Notes under the pieces: model-generated
Database searches by the model: none
What the model was told of the DNA's origin: nothing
What the model saw: only the letters and a program-made list of their open reading frames with translations
Assembly (NCBI GenBank): GCA_015234425.1
Contig: JADGNE010000033.1
Coordinates: 1-64,000, forward strand
Direction of reading: 5' to 3'
Source: Devosia sp.
Lineage (GTDB): Bacteria > Pseudomonadota > Alphaproteobacteria > Rhizobiales > Devosiaceae
DNA length: 64,000 nucleotides
In this document: piece by piece, positions 8,641 through 19,362 of the stretch
Numbering within the stretch: position 1 is the first letter of the stretch
How the letters are laid out: each line of letters starts with the position of its first letter
Program-made: the position numbers and the translations under genes

Positions 8641-11280
8641 TTAGATGAGGGCGCGGATCGCGGCGATGGCTTCTTCAGCCTTCGAACCATCCGGACCGCC
8701 ACCCTGGGCCATGTCCGGGCGGCCACCACCACCCTGCCCGCCCAGCGCAGCCGTTGCCGACTTGATGAGCGTGCCGGCGGCATATTTGCCGGTGAGATCT
8801 TCGGTGACGCCGATGGCGACCGTGCCCTTGCCGTCTTCGCCCTTGAGCACCATGACGACGACGCCCGAGCCGATGCGCTTCTTCTCGGCGTCGACCACTG
8901 ACTTGATGTCCTTGGCAGCGACGCCTTCGACGACGCGACCGACAAAGGTGACGCCATTGATGGTTTCGGAGGCCGCAGCACCGGCACCGCCGCCGCCGAG
9001 CGCCAGCTTCTGGCGGGCGTCGCTAAGGGCCTTCTCGGCGCTCTTGAGCTGGTTCTGCAGCGCCTCGATGCGCTCGAGCACTTCATGGGTGCCGGAGCGG
9101 AGGATGCCTGCGGCCGAGGCCACGATATTGGTGCTGTCATTGCCGCGATGGCGGGCAGCCTTGCCGGTCAACGCCTCGATGCGGCGCACGCCGCCGGCAA
9201 CCGAGCTTTCGGCAACCACGGAGACGAGACCGATATCGCCAGTGCGACGGACATGGGTCCCGCCGCAAAGCTCGACCGACCAGCCAAGGCCATTTCCAGT
9301 GGGCTCGCCCATGGAGACGACGCGCACTTCATCGCCGTACTTCTCGCCGAAGAGAGCGCGCGCACCCGATTCCTTGGCTTCCTCCACGCCCATCAGGCGG
9401 GTTTCAACCGGCGTGTTCTGGAGGATGATGGCATTGGCGATGTCCTCGACCTCGGCCAGTTCCTGCGGGGTGACCGGCTTGGTGTGCACGAAGTCAAAAC
9501 GCAGGCGATCGGCCGAAACCATCGAGCCCTTCTGGGCGACATGGTCGCCGAGGACGAGGCGCAGAGCCTCATGCAGCAGATGGGTGGCCGAGTGGTTGGC
9601 GCGGATGGACGAGCGGCGATCATGATCGACGATCAGCTCGACAGCCTGGCCAAGCTTGAAGCTGCCTTCGGTGACCTTGACCTTGTGCGCGAAGACGCCG
9701 TGGTGCTTGCCGGTATCCAGAACTTCGGCGCTGACGCCTTCGCCCTTGATGACGCCGGTATCACCGACCTGCCCGCCGCTTTCACCATAGAACGGGGTCT
9801 GGTTGACGATGACGATGCCTTCCTGACCAGCCGCAATGACGTCGACTTCGGCGCCGTCCACGAGCAGAGCCTTGATTTCGGCTTCTGCGGTCTCGGTTTC
9901 ATAGCCGAGGAATTCGGTGGGGCCGAGTTTGTCGGAAAGGCCATACCAGACGGTGTCGGTGGCAGCCTCGCCCGAGCCGGCCCAGTTCTTGCGGGCTTCG
10001 GCCTTCTGCTGGGCCATGGCGGCGTCAAAACCGGCCTGATCGACAGTGATGGAGCGCGAGCGCAGCGCATCCTGGGTCAGGTCGAGCGGGAAGCCATAGG
10101 TGTCGTAAAGCTTGAAGGCGGTGCCACCAGCCAGCACGTCGCCCTCGCCGAGCGAGGCCGTCTCGGCTTCGAGAATCTGCAGGCCACGGCCGAGCGTCTT
10201 GAGGAAGCGACCTTCCTCGAGGCGGACCGTTTCGGCGATCATGGCTTCGCCACGGCTGAGCTCGGGATAGGCCTGGCCCATCTCGCGCACGAGGGTCGGA
10301 ACCAACTTGTAGATCGTCGGCTCGCTCGCACCGAGGAGCGTTGCGTGGCGCATGGCGCGGCGCATGATGCGGCGCAGCACATAGCCGCGACCTTCATTGG
10401 AGGGCAGCACGCCTTCGGCAATGAGGAAGCTCATCGAGCGAAGGTGGTCGGCGATAACGCGCAGCGAACGATTGCCCGGGCCGTTGACGTCGGCATTGGT
10501 GACGTTGGCGGCTGCCGAGATCAGCGCCTTGAACAGATCGATGTCGTAATTGTCGTGGACACCCTGCATGACGGCGGCGACGCGCTCGAGGCCCATGCCG
10601 GTGTCGATGGACGGACGCGGCAGGCCGGTGCGCGAACCATCCGCATGCTGTTCGAACTGCATGAACACGAGGTTCCAGATTTCGATCCAGCGATCGCCGT
10701 CTTCATCCGGCGAGCCCGGAGGACCGCCCCAGACCTTGTCGCCATGGTCGTAAAAGATTTCCGAGCACGGACCGCAGGGGCCGGTATCGCCCATCTGCCA
10801 GAAGTTGGACTTGGCGCCGAGCCGCACGATACGATCTTCGGAAATGCCGGCGATCTTCTTCCAGAGCTCGAGCGCCTCGTCATCGTCCTCATAGACGGTG
10901 ACCATGAGACGGTCGCGGGAGAGCCCCCAGTCCTTGGTCAGAAGGTTCCAGGCGAGTTCAATCGCTTCGGGCTTGAAATAATCGCCGAAGGAGAAATTGC
11001 CCAACATTTCAAAGAAGGTGTGGTGGCGCGCGGTGAACCCAACATTGTCGAGGTCATTGTGCTTGCCGCCTGCGCGCACGCATTTCTGCGCGGTCGTCGC
11101 CGTGGAATAGGGCCGCTTTTCGACGCCGGTAAAGACGTTCTTGAACTGCACCATGCCGGCATTGGTGAACATCAGCGTCGGATCGTTGCGCGGCACAAGC
11201 GGGCTGGACGCCACGGCTTCATGGCCGTTACGGGCAAAGTAATCGACAAAGCTCGAACGGAGATCGTTTACGCTGGTCAT
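8641..11280 (-). CDS. alaS: alanyl-tRNA synthetase
   Basis: Charges tRNA-Ala and edits mischarged Ser/Gly. The 879-residue product has the full AlaS layout. The class II catalytic core starts at the N-terminus ([31 protein letters not shown]). The editing domain carries zinc ligands in [12 protein letters not shown] (H-x3-H) and [11 protein letters not shown] (C-x3-H). A C-Ala domain ends with a Gly-rich [15 protein letters not shown] segment. The ATG at 11280 is used; the codon before it is an in-frame TTG. Converges with the DMT permease gene. Confidence 0.97.
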   Translation of the reverse strand: MTSVNDLRSSFVDYFARNGHEAVASSPLVPRNDPTLMFTNAGMVQFKNVFTGVEKRPYSTATTAQKCVRAGGKHNDLDNVGFTARHHTFFEMLGNFSFGDYFKPEAIELAWNLLTKDWGLSRDRLMVTVYEDDDEALELWKKIAGISEDRIVRLGAKSNFWQMGDTGPCGPCSEIFYDHGDKVWGGPPGSPDEDGDRWIEIWNLVFMQFEQHADGSRTGLPRPSIDTGMGLERVAAVMQGVHDNYDIDLFKALISAAANVTNADVNGPGNRSLRVIADHLRSMSFLIAEGVLPSNEGRGYVLRRIMRRAMRHATLLGASEPTIYKLVPTLVREMGQAYPELSRGEAMIAETVRLEEGRFLKTLGRGLQILEAETASLGEGDVLAGGTAFKLYDTYGFPLDLTQDALRSRSITVDQAGFDAAMAQQKAEARKNWAGSGEAATDTVWYGLSDKLGPTEFLGYETETAEAEIKALLVDGAEVDVIAAGQEGIVIVNQTPFYGESGGQVGDTGVIKGEGVSAEVLDTGKHHGVFAHKVKVTEGSFKLGQAVELIVDHDRRSSIRANHSATHLLHEALRLVLGDHVAQKGSMVSADRLRFDFVHTKPVTPQELAEVEDIANAIILQNTPVETRLMGVEEAKESGARALFGEKYGDEVRVVSMGEPTGNGLGWSVELCGGTHVRRTGDIGLVSVVAESSVAGGVRRIEALTGKAARHRGNDSTNIVASAAGILRSGTHEVLERIEALQNQLKSAEKALSDARQKLALGGGGAGAAASETINGVTFVGRVVEGVAAKDIKSVVDAEKKRIGSGVVVMVLKGEDGKGTVAIGVTEDLTGKYAAGTLIKSATAALGGQGGGGRPDMAQGGGPDGSKAEEAIAAIRALI

Positions 11281-11468
11281 CAACTAGCTTTCATGCGGAA
11301 CGGGCACGAGCGCGCCCTTGAAGAAAATCGTGGCTTTTTATCGTGCAGTGAACCGGAATGTCCAGCATTGCAGCAGGTTGGCATGGGGGAAAGTGCGGTG
11401 CGGCTCACGCCGAGCCCTTGAGAGGGACGGATTTTGAAGCCGGGATTGCCAATTCGGCGTGGCAAGCG

Positions 11469-11509
11469 GCCCCACCCCACCCTCAATCCCTCCCCATCAA
11501 GGGGAGGGA
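11469..11509. repeat. REP-like palindromic repeat
   Basis: CCACCCTCAATCCC, then TCCC and a CCTT-type core: bases 11490-11508 form TCCCCATCAAGGGGAGGGA with internal dyad symmetry. This CCCTCCCC / GGGGAGGG plus CCACCCT arrangement is a well-known dispersed intergenic repeat of Hyphomicrobiales. It lies in the 326-base alaS-recA gap, which otherwise holds only the recA terminator. Confidence 0.7.
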
Positions 11510-11548
11510 AGCCGACTGTGGGCGAAGGAGATCACGCGCCAACCATAC

Positions 11549-11577
11549 AAAAAGACCTCCGCCTGGGGCGGAGGTCT
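11549..11577 (-). terminator. Rho-independent terminator of recA
   Basis: On the minus strand AGACCTCCGCC-CCA-GGCGGAGGTCT is followed by five T, about 30 bases past the recA stop codon. Confidence 0.9.
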
Positions 11578-11606
11578 GAAGGTCTGCATGGGAGAACAAG
11601 AGAAGA

Positions 11607-12686
11607 CTATTCGTCGCTGCTGGAGTCGTCTTCCGCGCCGCCGCCGGCAACGAGAAGGACTTCACCGAGAAGGCCGGAGCTTTCGCGAACCCCTTGCTCG
11701 ATCGTGTTGGCGATCTCGGGATTGTCCTTGAGGAACTGGCGGGCATTTTCACGCCCCTGCCCCAGACGTTGGCTTTCCCAGGAGAACCAGGCGCCGGCCT
11801 TGTCCACGATACCGGACTTGACGCCAAGATCGAGCAGTTCGCCGGTCTTGGAAATGCCTTCGCCATACATGATGTCGAATTCGACCTGACGGAACGGCGG
11901 AGCCAGCTTGTTCTTGACGACCTTGACACGGGTCTGGTTTCCGACGACTTCCTCGCGGTCCTTGAGGGCGCCGATACGGCGGATGTCGAGACGCACCGAG
12001 GCGTAGAACTTGAGCGCATTACCGCCCGTCGTGGTTTCAGGCGAGCCGTACATCACGCCGATCTTCATGCGGATCTGGTTGATGAAGATGACGAGGCACT
12101 TGGACTTCGAGATCGAGCCGGTGAGCTTGCGCATGGCCTGGCTCATCAGGCGAGCCTGCTGGCCCGGCAGGCTGTCGCCCATTTCGCCTTCGAGTTCGGC
12201 GCGCGGGGTGAGCGCTGCAACCGAGTCGACGACGAGAACGTCGATTGCGCCAGAACGCACCAGCGTGTCGGTGATTTCGAGAGCCTGTTCGCCAGCGTCG
12301 GGCTGGGAGATCAGCAAATCATCGACATTGACGCCCAGCTTGCGGGCATAGATCGGGTCGAGCGCATGCTCGGCGTCGACAAAGGCGCAGATGCCACCCT
12401 TGCGCTGGGCTTCGGCGATGACGTGGAGCGCCAGCGTCGTCTTGCCCGAGCTTTCTGGCCCAAAAATTTCAACGATGCGGCCCTTGGGAAGACCACCAAT
12501 ACCGAGCGCGATATCCAGACCGAGCGAACCGGTCGAGATCGACTCCACCTCGATCGAAGACGCCTCGCCGAGGCGCATGATCGAGCCCTTGCCGAAATTG
12601 CGTTCGATCTGGCTCAGTGCCGCAGCAAGAGCCTTATCCTTATCCATTGATCCACCTTCAACAACGCGAAGCGGCGAGCTAGCCAT
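11607..12686 (-). CDS. recA: recombinase RecA
   Basis: ATP-dependent strand-exchange protein and LexA coprotease. The 359-residue product has [18 protein letters not shown] near the start, Walker [10 protein letters not shown], the [20 protein letters not shown] block with Walker B, loop L2 residues [22 protein letters not shown] and a short acidic tail (EDDSSSDE). The ATG at 12686 has TAAGGAGAG just upstream. A LexA-like site lies about 90 bases upstream and a clean terminator follows, so it is probably a single-gene SOS unit. Confidence 0.98.
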   Translation of the reverse strand: MASSPLRVVEGGSMDKDKALAAALSQIERNFGKGSIMRLGEASSIEVESISTGSLGLDIALGIGGLPKGRIVEIFGPESSGKTTLALHVIAEAQRKGGICAFVDAEHALDPIYARKLGVNVDDLLISQPDAGEQALEITDTLVRSGAIDVLVVDSVAALTPRAELEGEMGDSLPGQQARLMSQAMRKLTGSISKSKCLVIFINQIRMKIGVMYGSPETTTGGNALKFYASVRLDIRRIGALKDREEVVGNQTRVKVVKNKLAPPFRQVEFDIMYGEGISKTGELLDLGVKSGIVDKAGAWFSWESQRLGQGRENARQFLKDNPEIANTIEQGVRESSGLLGEVLLVAGGGAEDDSSSDE

Positions 12687-12771
12687 GAGTTTCTCTCCTT
12701 ATTTCACGCTCTCGAAGGCTGCGCAAACGCGCTGGAATGAGAGAGCCTTGTTTTGCACCTGTGCCGCATTT

Positions 12772-12786
12772 GTTCTCATTTTGTTT
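12772..12786 (-). promoter_or_regulatory. LexA-like SOS box upstream of recA
   Basis: The alphaproteobacterial LexA operator is the direct repeat GTTC-N7-GTTC. Here the plus strand reads GTTC-TCATTTT-GTTT, one mismatch away, about 86-100 bases upstream of the recA start. A second, weaker GAAC half-site lies close by, near 12812. Confidence 0.65.
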
Positions 12787-12970
12787 CAGTCCTGTCAAGA
12801 GACAAAAAGAGAACATCCCGCTTATCCCCCCACAGCCTCCGGCTTGTCATGATTCCCCCAAGGTCCACCGAGCGGTTGCAAAAGTATGATTTTTGACTGG
12901 ACAGTTTGCGGGCTCTTGCGTTTTATGCGCGGGCCCGACGCTGGGGCAAATGGGACGAGGATTTCAGGCC

Positions 12971-13966
12971 ATGCATCTTATTCAGTTTTTTGACGACAAT
13001 GGCGCCCGCGCCGTCGGGGTGACCCGCAATGGCGAAACGCGCCGCGTCGAAGGCACGAGCACGGTCTATGAACTGGCGCTGGCCGCAATCGGCGCGACAC
13101 AGAGCCTGGCTGATATCGTCGACCAGCGCGGGATTGGCGCCGCAGTCGACAAGGCTGCGCTGCTGTCCGAGGGACGGCTGCTGGCGCCGATCGATCACCC
13201 AGACAGGGCGCATCTGCATGTGACCGGCACCGGCCTCACCCATCTTGGTTCGGCGGCAACACGCGACGCCATGCACAAGGCTAATGGCGACAAGCCCGAG
13301 GCCGAGCTGACCGACAGCATGAAAATGTTCCGCATGGGCCTCGAGGGCGGCAAGCCGACGGCCGGCCAGCGCGGCGTACAGCCGGAATGGTTCTACAAGG
13401 GCAATGGCAATATTGTCGCCAATCCCGGCCACCCGATCCCCTCCCCGTCCTTTGCGCTCGACGCCGGCGAAGAGCCGGAGATCGCCGGCATTTATGTGAT
13501 CGACAGCCACGGCCAGCCGCGCCGCCTGGGCTTTACGCTGGCCAATGAATTTTCCGATCACGTGACCGAGCGGGTCAATTATCTCTTTCTCGCCCATTCC
13601 AAGCTGCGCGCCTGCTCGTTCGGGCCGGAGCTGCGCGTGGGCGATCTGCCGGGCCATATCGAAGGCAAGTCGCGCATCATCCGCGACGGCCAGGTGATCT
13701 GGGAAAAGCCGTTCCTCTCCGGCGAGGACAATATGAGCCACACCATCGCCAATCTCGAATATCACCACTTCAAATATGAGCTGTTCCGCCAGCCGGGCGA
13801 TGTGCATGTGCATATGTTCGGCACGGCGACCCTGAGCTTTGCCGACGGAATTTCGACACGGCAGGACGATATTTTCGAGATCGAGGAGGCCCAGTTTGGC
13901 TTGAAACTGCGCAATCCGGTGCGCGTCGAAGCCGAAAAGCCGGTGCTGATCAACGGGCTCTACTAG
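12971..13966 (+). CDS. AraD1/GguC-like FAH-family protein
   Basis: 331-residue protein of the AraD1/GguC type within the fumarylacetoacetate hydrolase (FAH) fold. The family blocks seen are HLHVTGTGLTHLGSA, PEWFYKGNGNIVANPG, FTLANEFSDHVTERVNYLFLAHSKLR and GEDNMSHTIANLEYHHFKYE. Homologues act as 2-keto-3-deoxysugar-acid dehydratases in oxidative arabinose or galactose catabolism. The ATG at 12971 follows ACGAGGA and gives the expected N-terminus (MHLIQFFDDNG). The downstream aldo/keto reductase, related to aldose dehydrogenases, fits a sugar-oxidation unit. Confidence 0.8.
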   Translation: MHLIQFFDDNGARAVGVTRNGETRRVEGTSTVYELALAAIGATQSLADIVDQRGIGAAVDKAALLSEGRLLAPIDHPDRAHLHVTGTGLTHLGSAATRDAMHKANGDKPEAELTDSMKMFRMGLEGGKPTAGQRGVQPEWFYKGNGNIVANPGHPIPSPSFALDAGEEPEIAGIYVIDSHGQPRRLGFTLANEFSDHVTERVNYLFLAHSKLRACSFGPELRVGDLPGHIEGKSRIIRDGQVIWEKPFLSGEDNMSHTIANLEYHHFKYELFRQPGDVHVHMFGTATLSFADGISTRQDDIFEIEEAQFGLKLRNPVRVEAEKPVLINGLY

Positions 13967-13991
13967 GACGCCGAACACCGCGCGCTTTACG

Positions 13992-14023
13992 CCGGGCAAC
14001 TAACATGTCAGTTATTTGCCCGG
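13992..14023. promoter_or_regulatory. hairpin / possible operator between araD1-type gene and aldo/keto reductase
   Basis: CCGGGCAA and TTGCCCGG flank an inner TAAC / GTTA pair with one mismatch between the two stems and a six-base loop. It ends just before the GAGGAG ribosome site of the reductase. No T run follows, so it is more likely an operator or mRNA structure than a terminator. Confidence 0.4.
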
Positions 14024-14038
14024 TGAGGAGACCCCTTT

Positions 14039-15058
14039 ATGAGCGCGCGCAGCTTTGAAAAACGGCCTGTTGGCCGGACGGATCTGATGGTCACGACACT
14101 GGGCCTGGGCGGCGCTTCGCTGGCCGGGAACTACAATGCCGTGCCGGCTGAACAGGGTCGCGCGCTGGTGCGCCATGCCGTCGATCTCGGCATCAATTAT
14201 GTCGATACTGCTCCGCATTATGGGTTCGGGCGCTCGGAACATATTGTTGGCGACGCGCTGCGCGAAGCGCGCGAGGGCATGGTGCTGTCCACCAAGGTGG
14301 GTCGCCTGCTGCGCCCGGTGCATGGCACCGATTGGCGGCGCGACGAATGGGTCGATCCCCTGCCGTTCCGCGAGGTTTATGACTATTCCTATGACGGGGT
14401 CATGCGCTCGTTCGAGGACAGCCTGCAGCGGCTGGGGCTCGAAAAGATCGATGTTCTTTATGTCCACGACATCGGCGCCGGAACTCATGGCGTGGAGGCC
14501 AACAGGCCGCTGTGGCAGCAGTTCGAGACCGGCGGCTATCGGGCGCTGCGCGAATTGCGCGAAGGCGGGCTGGTGAAGGCCATCGGGCTGGGCGTCAACG
14601 AGTGGCAGGTGCTGATGGACGCCTTTGCGCTGGGCGATTGGGACGTGTTCCTGCTTGCCGGGCGCTATACGCTGCTGGAGCAGACCTCGCTGAGCCCGTT
14701 CCTCTCCACCTGCGTCGAACGCGGCGCGTCGGTGGTGGTGGGTGGGCCATTCAATTCGGGCATTCTGGCGGGCGGCGATCGCTTCAACTATGCGCGGGCG
14801 CCCGAAGAAATTGTCAGCAAGGTGCGGGCCATTGCGGCGGTGTGCCAGGAGTTCGGTGTATCGCTGCCGGCGGCGGCGCTGCAATTTCCGCTGGCCCATC
14901 CGGCGGTGTGCAATGTGCTTCCCGGCCCACGCTCGCCCGAGGAACTGGATGGCATTCTGGCCTGGTGGGATGAGGCTATTCCGGATGCGCTCTGGTCGAC
15001 CCTGATGGACAAGGGGCTGCTGGCCGAAGGCACGCCGATTGCCGGACTCTCTAGTTAA
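14039..15058 (+). CDS. aldo/keto reductase, aldose/fucose dehydrogenase-like
   Basis: 339-residue NAD(P)-dependent AKR. It has GRTDLMVTTLGLGGASLAG at the start, the catalytic region INYVDTAPHYGFGRSEHIVGDAL (Asp and Tyr), STKVGRLL (Lys) and LYVHDIGAG (His). The GxG/RSEHIVGDAL pattern resembles L-fucose or D-threo-aldose 1-dehydrogenases and pyridoxal 4-dehydrogenase. Beside an AraD1-type gene, oxidation of a sugar to its lactone is the best guess. Its last eight bases overlap the convergent DUF2237 gene. Confidence 0.8.
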   Translation: MSARSFEKRPVGRTDLMVTTLGLGGASLAGNYNAVPAEQGRALVRHAVDLGINYVDTAPHYGFGRSEHIVGDALREAREGMVLSTKVGRLLRPVHGTDWRRDEWVDPLPFREVYDYSYDGVMRSFEDSLQRLGLEKIDVLYVHDIGAGTHGVEANRPLWQQFETGGYRALRELREGGLVKAIGLGVNEWQVLMDAFALGDWDVFLLAGRYTLLEQTSLSPFLSTCVERGASVVVGGPFNSGILAGGDRFNYARAPEEIVSKVRAIAAVCQEFGVSLPAAALQFPLAHPAVCNVLPGPRSPEELDGILAWWDEAIPDALWSTLMDKGLLAEGTPIAGLSS

Positions 15059-15446
15059 GGTCCAGCGCGTAAGCCTTTAGAATGTCGAGCGGAATGAGGC
15101 CGAGAACGGCCTCGTTGGTGGAGCGCAGATATACGCGCGGCGCCTGGCCCACTTCATGCGCCTGCATCCAGCGGCCGGCCAGGAGACACCAGCGATTGCC
15201 GGGGACGAGGCCGGTAAAACCATATTCCGGACGCGGGGTGGAGAGGTCGTTTCCGGCGCTCGCCGAATAGGCGAGGAAGGCGTCGGTGGCTGCGATGCAG
15301 ATGAGATGCTGCGCGGCGTTATCTGGCCCCGCGGCGCAGTAGCCGGAGCGAAAGAACCCTGTAAGAGGATCGTCCGAACAGGGCTGCAGGGCCTCGCCGA
15401 GCACATTGCGCTCGGACACGCCGGCGGGACGCGGATAATCACTCAT
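15051..15446 (-). CDS. DUF2237 family protein
   Basis: 131-residue protein matching DUF2237 almost throughout: RNVLGEALQPCSDDPLTGFF, GYCAAGPDNAAQHLICI, AATDAFLAYSASAGNDLSTP and PGNRWCLLAGRWMQAHEVG. Conserved Cys residues occur at PCSDD, GYC and RWC. The family has no established function. The ATG at 15446 is preferred to an in-frame TTG two codons upstream. The stop codon overlaps the end of the aldo/keto reductase on the other strand. Confidence 0.8.
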   Translation of the reverse strand: MSDYPRPAGVSERNVLGEALQPCSDDPLTGFFRSGYCAAGPDNAAQHLICIAATDAFLAYSASAGNDLSTPRPEYGFTGLVPGNRWCLLAGRWMQAHEVGQAPRVYLRSTNEAVLGLIPLDILKAYALDLN

Positions 15447-15488
15447 CGCCAAGGCCTCCAGCTCTGGGGCAAGAGGTGGGCATGGCGA

Positions 15489-18056
15489 TCAATCCGACTT
15501 GTCGATGCGGCGGAGGACTTCCTTGACCTTGGAATTGATCTGGTCGAGCGAATAGGGCTTTGGCAGGAAGTCGACGCTCTGATCGTCGGAAATGTCGCGA
15601 CGCACGCTTTCCTCAGCATAGCCGGAGACGAAGATGACCTTGAGCTCGGGCATTTTCTCGCGGATGTGCTTGAGCAGCGTCGGGCCATCCATTTCGGGCA
15701 TGACCACGTCGGAGATGACGAGATCGACCTTGTAGTCGATGTCCTCGAGCACTTCGATCGCCTCGTCACCGCCATCGGCCTCGAACACTTCATAGCCGGT
15801 GGCGCGCAGGGCGCGAGCGGAGAAGGCACGCACGCTCTCCTCGTCCTCGACGAGCAGGATGCGCTCGTGGCCGGTGAGATCCTTGGCCGGGGCCGTCGCC
15901 GCGGCAACCTTGGCGGCGAGTTCGGCCTCGGTCGGCACATAGCGGGGCAGGAAGATTTTGAAGGTGGTGCCGACGCCCACGGTCGAGACCGGATAGATAA
16001 AACCTTCGGTCTGCTTGACGATGCCATAGACGGTCGAGAGACCAAGGCCCGTGCCCTTGCCCAGCTCCTTGGTGGTGAAGAAGGGCTCGAAGATTTTCTG
16101 CAGCACTTCCGGGCTCATGCCGGTGCCGGTGTCCTCGACGTCGATCAGCACATAATCGGCGGGCGCCAGGCCATCAAAGCGCAGGCTGGCAGCCTCGGCT
16201 TCAGAGATATTGCTGGTGCGCACGGTGATCGAACCGCCGTCCGGCATGGCGTCGCGGGCATTGACCACGAGGTTGATGATGACCTGTTCGAGCTGGACCA
16301 CATCGGCGCGGACCGGCCAGATATTGCGACCATGCTCGACGCCAAGATGGTTCTTCTCGCCGATCATGCGCTTGAGGAGGACCGTCAGGTCATCGACGAT
16401 CAGCGGCAGCTCGAGCACCTGCGGGCGCAACGTCTGGCGGCGCGAGAAGGCCAGGAGCTGGCGGGTGAGACCGGCAGCGCGATTGGCGTTCTGCTTGATC
16501 TGCATGAGCTCGTTGAAGGACGGATCGCCCGGCTTGTGCTTGAGCAGCAGCAGATCGGAGAAGCCGATGATGGCGGTGAGGAGATTGTTGAAGTCGTGCG
16601 CCACGCCGCCAGCGAGCTGGCCAACGGCCTGCATCTTCTGGCTCTGGGCGAACTGGGCTTCGAGCTTGCGCTGGTCGGTCATGTCGAGGGCATAGACATT
16701 GACCTGCTCGGGCGAGCCGGCGCTGCTCTCGGAGGCGGAGATATAAAGGCGGACGGCGTGATCGCCCTCGGCGCTCAACAGCGCATCGACGGGCTCGACC
16801 TCGGACTGCTGGGCCATGGCATCGGCGATGGCCCGGTCCAGCTTGTCGCGGCTGCCTTCGCCGATGAGATCGCGCAGCGGCTGCAGTTCGACGGTCTTTT
16901 CCTCGCCCGACCAGCGGAAGATGCGGCCGAACGGAGCATTGGTGCGCACCACCCTGCCCGCGCTGTCGAGCGTCGCAATGGCAAAGGGTGTGTCGTTGAA
17001 AAAGCGCGAAAACCGCACTTCGGCGGCGCGCAGTTCTTCTTCGGTATCGGGGGCACTCGACATGTCGAGCACGAGGGTCCGGGTCTCGCCCAGCTCGCCG
17101 TCGGCCAGACGCGCGGCGCGATGGAGGAGGCGCACCGGCAGCGTCGTACCATTGCGGCGCACGAGGTCGATATCGATGATTTCGGTGCGGATTTCGCCGT
17201 CGCGGCGGCCACGCATCAGGAGCGAGGAACCGTCCCCACGCACCACGTCCTCGAGGCGGAGATGGCCGGCGTTGAACTCGGCAAGGTCATAGCCCAGCCA
17301 ATCGGCGAGGGTCGAATTAAGATATTGGATACGGCCCTGGGCATCGGCGGAGAAAAAGCCGGAGGGCGAATGATCGAGATAGTCGATGGCGCGCTGCAGG
17401 TCGCGGAAAGCGGTTTCATTGCTCTCGCGGTCGCGTGTGATGTCCTCGATGGTCCAGGCGACCATGGGCTTATTGGCGTCATCGGTCTCGGGCAGCGAGC
17501 GCACGGAGACCTTATAGGTAAAGGCGCGCGCGGAATCGTCCGGCGCGGCGCCCAGCCCACCCATGATACGGATGTTTTCGGCGGCGCTGCGGCCATCCTT
17601 GGCGGCGCGCACAAGGCGATAAATGGCTTCGCTGGCGTCGGCATGGCCGGCAAAAAGGCGCGGCACGCTCACCGGCAGGCCATTGTGCAGGGCACCGGGG
17701 AAGCTGCCGTAGCTGGAATTGACGTAAGAGATCTTGCCATCGCGATCGGCCACGACAATGCCGCGTCCGGCGCTGTCGATGACGGCATTGGCGATGGTGC
17801 GGCGCTCTTCGGCACCGGAGAAGCGGAACAGTCCGGCGGCAAGGCCGAACATGAAAAACACCCCGGCGACGGCCAGGATGCCAACAAAGGTCATCACCAG
17901 TTCTGCAGGGATCCGGTCACCGAACAGGGCAAAGCCGGCGGCCATGGCCACGAGGAAAACGCCGAGTGCCACCACCCGCCACAATCCGGCGCCACTGCGC
18001 GACGATGCCAGAACCGGATCGGGGTAGCTGCCCTCGCCAAGTGGCGTTGTGGCCAT
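15489..18056 (-). CDS. cckA: hybrid sensor histidine kinase/response regulator CckA
   Basis: Predicted head of the CckA-ChpT-CtrA phosphorelay. The 855-residue product has two membrane helices (about residues 25-48 and 53-78), PAS-like sensor segments to about residue 470, the DHp His in GGVAHDFNN (about H487), a catalytic domain with DTGTGM and [13 protein letters not shown], and a receiver domain with phospho-acceptor Asp in [12 protein letters not shown] (about D783). Domain order and receiver match CckA of Caulobacter and Hyphomicrobiales. The ATG at 18056 (MATTPLGEG) is chosen because upstream residues are not family-like. It is next to flagellar genes and CtrA-like boxes, which fits CtrA control of flagellar class II genes. 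Confidence 0.92.
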   Translation of the reverse strand: MATTPLGEGSYPDPVLASSRSGAGLWRVVALGVFLVAMAAGFALFGDRIPAELVMTFVGILAVAGVFFMFGLAAGLFRFSGAEERRTIANAVIDSAGRGIVVADRDGKISYVNSSYGSFPGALHNGLPVSVPRLFAGHADASEAIYRLVRAAKDGRSAAENIRIMGGLGAAPDDSARAFTYKVSVRSLPETDDANKPMVAWTIEDITRDRESNETAFRDLQRAIDYLDHSPSGFFSADAQGRIQYLNSTLADWLGYDLAEFNAGHLRLEDVVRGDGSSLLMRGRRDGEIRTEIIDIDLVRRNGTTLPVRLLHRAARLADGELGETRTLVLDMSSAPDTEEELRAAEVRFSRFFNDTPFAIATLDSAGRVVRTNAPFGRIFRWSGEEKTVELQPLRDLIGEGSRDKLDRAIADAMAQQSEVEPVDALLSAEGDHAVRLYISASESSAGSPEQVNVYALDMTDQRKLEAQFAQSQKMQAVGQLAGGVAHDFNNLLTAIIGFSDLLLLKHKPGDPSFNELMQIKQNANRAAGLTRQLLAFSRRQTLRPQVLELPLIVDDLTVLLKRMIGEKNHLGVEHGRNIWPVRADVVQLEQVIINLVVNARDAMPDGGSITVRTSNISEAEAASLRFDGLAPADYVLIDVEDTGTGMSPEVLQKIFEPFFTTKELGKGTGLGLSTVYGIVKQTEGFIYPVSTVGVGTTFKIFLPRYVPTEAELAAKVAAATAPAKDLTGHERILLVEDEESVRAFSARALRATGYEVFEADGGDEAIEVLEDIDYKVDLVISDVVMPEMDGPTLLKHIREKMPELKVIFVSGYAEESVRRDISDDQSVDFLPKPYSLDQINSKVKEVLRRIDKSD

Positions 18057-18222
18057 GAGGAAACGCTCCAGCACGAGATGTGACCCGAATCGGGACATAC
18101 AAGGTCTATCAAATGGCCCGCGCACATGGGAGTGCGAAGGCGGTTTTCAACATTAGCAGGGTTTTTGCCTCAGGACTGCTACCTGCCCGAAAATAGCGGC
18201 GCGATAACGCGCTACACGCGTT

Positions 18223-19299
18223 TCAGGCGCGCCAGCTGCTCGACTTCTTGAGGCGCATGACGAAGCCGATGATTTCGGCGACCGCCTTGTAATGACCGGC
18301 CGGAATCATCTGGTCGACATCGACCGAAGCAAAGAGGGCACGCGCCAGCGGCGGGTTCTCGATGATCGGCACGTCCGCATCCTTGGCGACGAGGCGGATA
18401 CGCAGGGCCACGGCATCGACGCCCTTGGCCACGCAGATCGGCGCCGGCATGTTTTTTTCGTATTTGAGCGCCACGGCATAGTGGGTCGGGTTGGTAATAA
18501 CCACGGTGGAATCGGGCACCGCCTGCATCATGCGCTTGCGCGCCTTTTCCTGGCGCAGCTGGCGGATACGCCCCTTTACGTGCGGGTCGCCTTCCATCTG
18601 CTTGTATTCGTCACGCGTCTCCTGGACGGTCATCATCTGCCGCTTCCACCACTTCTGGCGGACGTAAAAATAGTCCGCAGCAGCGATGAGGGTGACGACC
18701 AGCAGCACAGCCGTGATGATCTTGACCGCCATCTCCTGCACATCGAGCAGGATCATCACCGGGTCGGCCGTCATCATGGTTTCGAGGCGATCACGCTCCG
18801 GCCAGCACACGAGGAACACCACGAGGCCGACGACGCTGATCTTGATCAGCCCTTTGCCGAAATTGATCAGCGCATCGATGGAAAACAGGCGCTTGGCGCC
18901 GGCAAGCGGCGAAATCTTGGAGAGCTTTGGGGTGATCGGCTCGGTAGAGAGCAGCGGCCGGTGCTGCACGAGATTGGCCAGCAGACCGCAGAGATAGAGC
19001 ACGCCGAGCGGCGCGAGGATGACGCCGATCAGCGACATGCCAAGGCCGGTGACGAAGCCGGCAAAGCCCGAGCCATCGACGTCGAACTGGTCGGCGTTCA
19101 TCAGGACGAGGCGGAGCGAGGCGCTGACTTCGGCGGCCACCCAGGGCGCCATGGATGAGAAAATGATCGCCGTGCCGACCAGCATGAAGAGCGTGGTGAC
19201 TTCCTGGCTCTTGGCGACATCGCCCTTCTTGTGAGCATCCTCCAGTTTTTTCTGGGAGGGGTCTTCTGTTTTACTGTCCTTGTCGGGTGCGTCAGACAT
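18223..19299 (-). CDS. flhB: flagellar export switch protein FlhB
   Basis: Component of the flagellar type III export gate that switches specificity from rod/hook to filament substrates. The 358-residue product has the polar N-terminus (KTEDPSQKKLEDAHKKGDVAKSQE), four membrane helices and the autocleavage motif NPTH at residues 270-273 (VVITNPTHYAVALKY). The ATG at 19299 follows fliR by 63 bases. Minus-strand gene order is flgB-flgC-fliE-fliQ-fliR-flhB, followed by cckA. Confidence 0.97.
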   Translation of the reverse strand: MSDAPDKDSKTEDPSQKKLEDAHKKGDVAKSQEVTTLFMLVGTAIIFSSMAPWVAAEVSASLRLVLMNADQFDVDGSGFAGFVTGLGMSLIGVILAPLGVLYLCGLLANLVQHRPLLSTEPITPKLSKISPLAGAKRLFSIDALINFGKGLIKISVVGLVVFLVCWPERDRLETMMTADPVMILLDVQEMAVKIITAVLLVVTLIAAADYFYVRQKWWKRQMMTVQETRDEYKQMEGDPHVKGRIRQLRQEKARKRMMQAVPDSTVVITNPTHYAVALKYEKNMPAPICVAKGVDAVALRIRLVAKDADVPIIENPPLARALFASVDVDQMIPAGHYKAVAEIIGFVMRLKKSSSWRA

Positions 19300-19362
19300 G
19301 GGGCAGCGCCCTCACCTCTGGTGCGCATCGCGGACAGCAAATGGCTGGGGCGATCGACATGG

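Noticed and set aside
9085-11421. Long open frame antisense to alaS (778 codons)
   Set aside because: It mirrors the GC-rich codon pattern of alaS, has no family motif and no ribosome site. alaS is certain.
15156-18083. Long open frame antisense to cckA (975 codons)
   Set aside because: Low-complexity His/Gly/Asp-rich composition typical of an antisense shadow; cckA is certain on the other strand.
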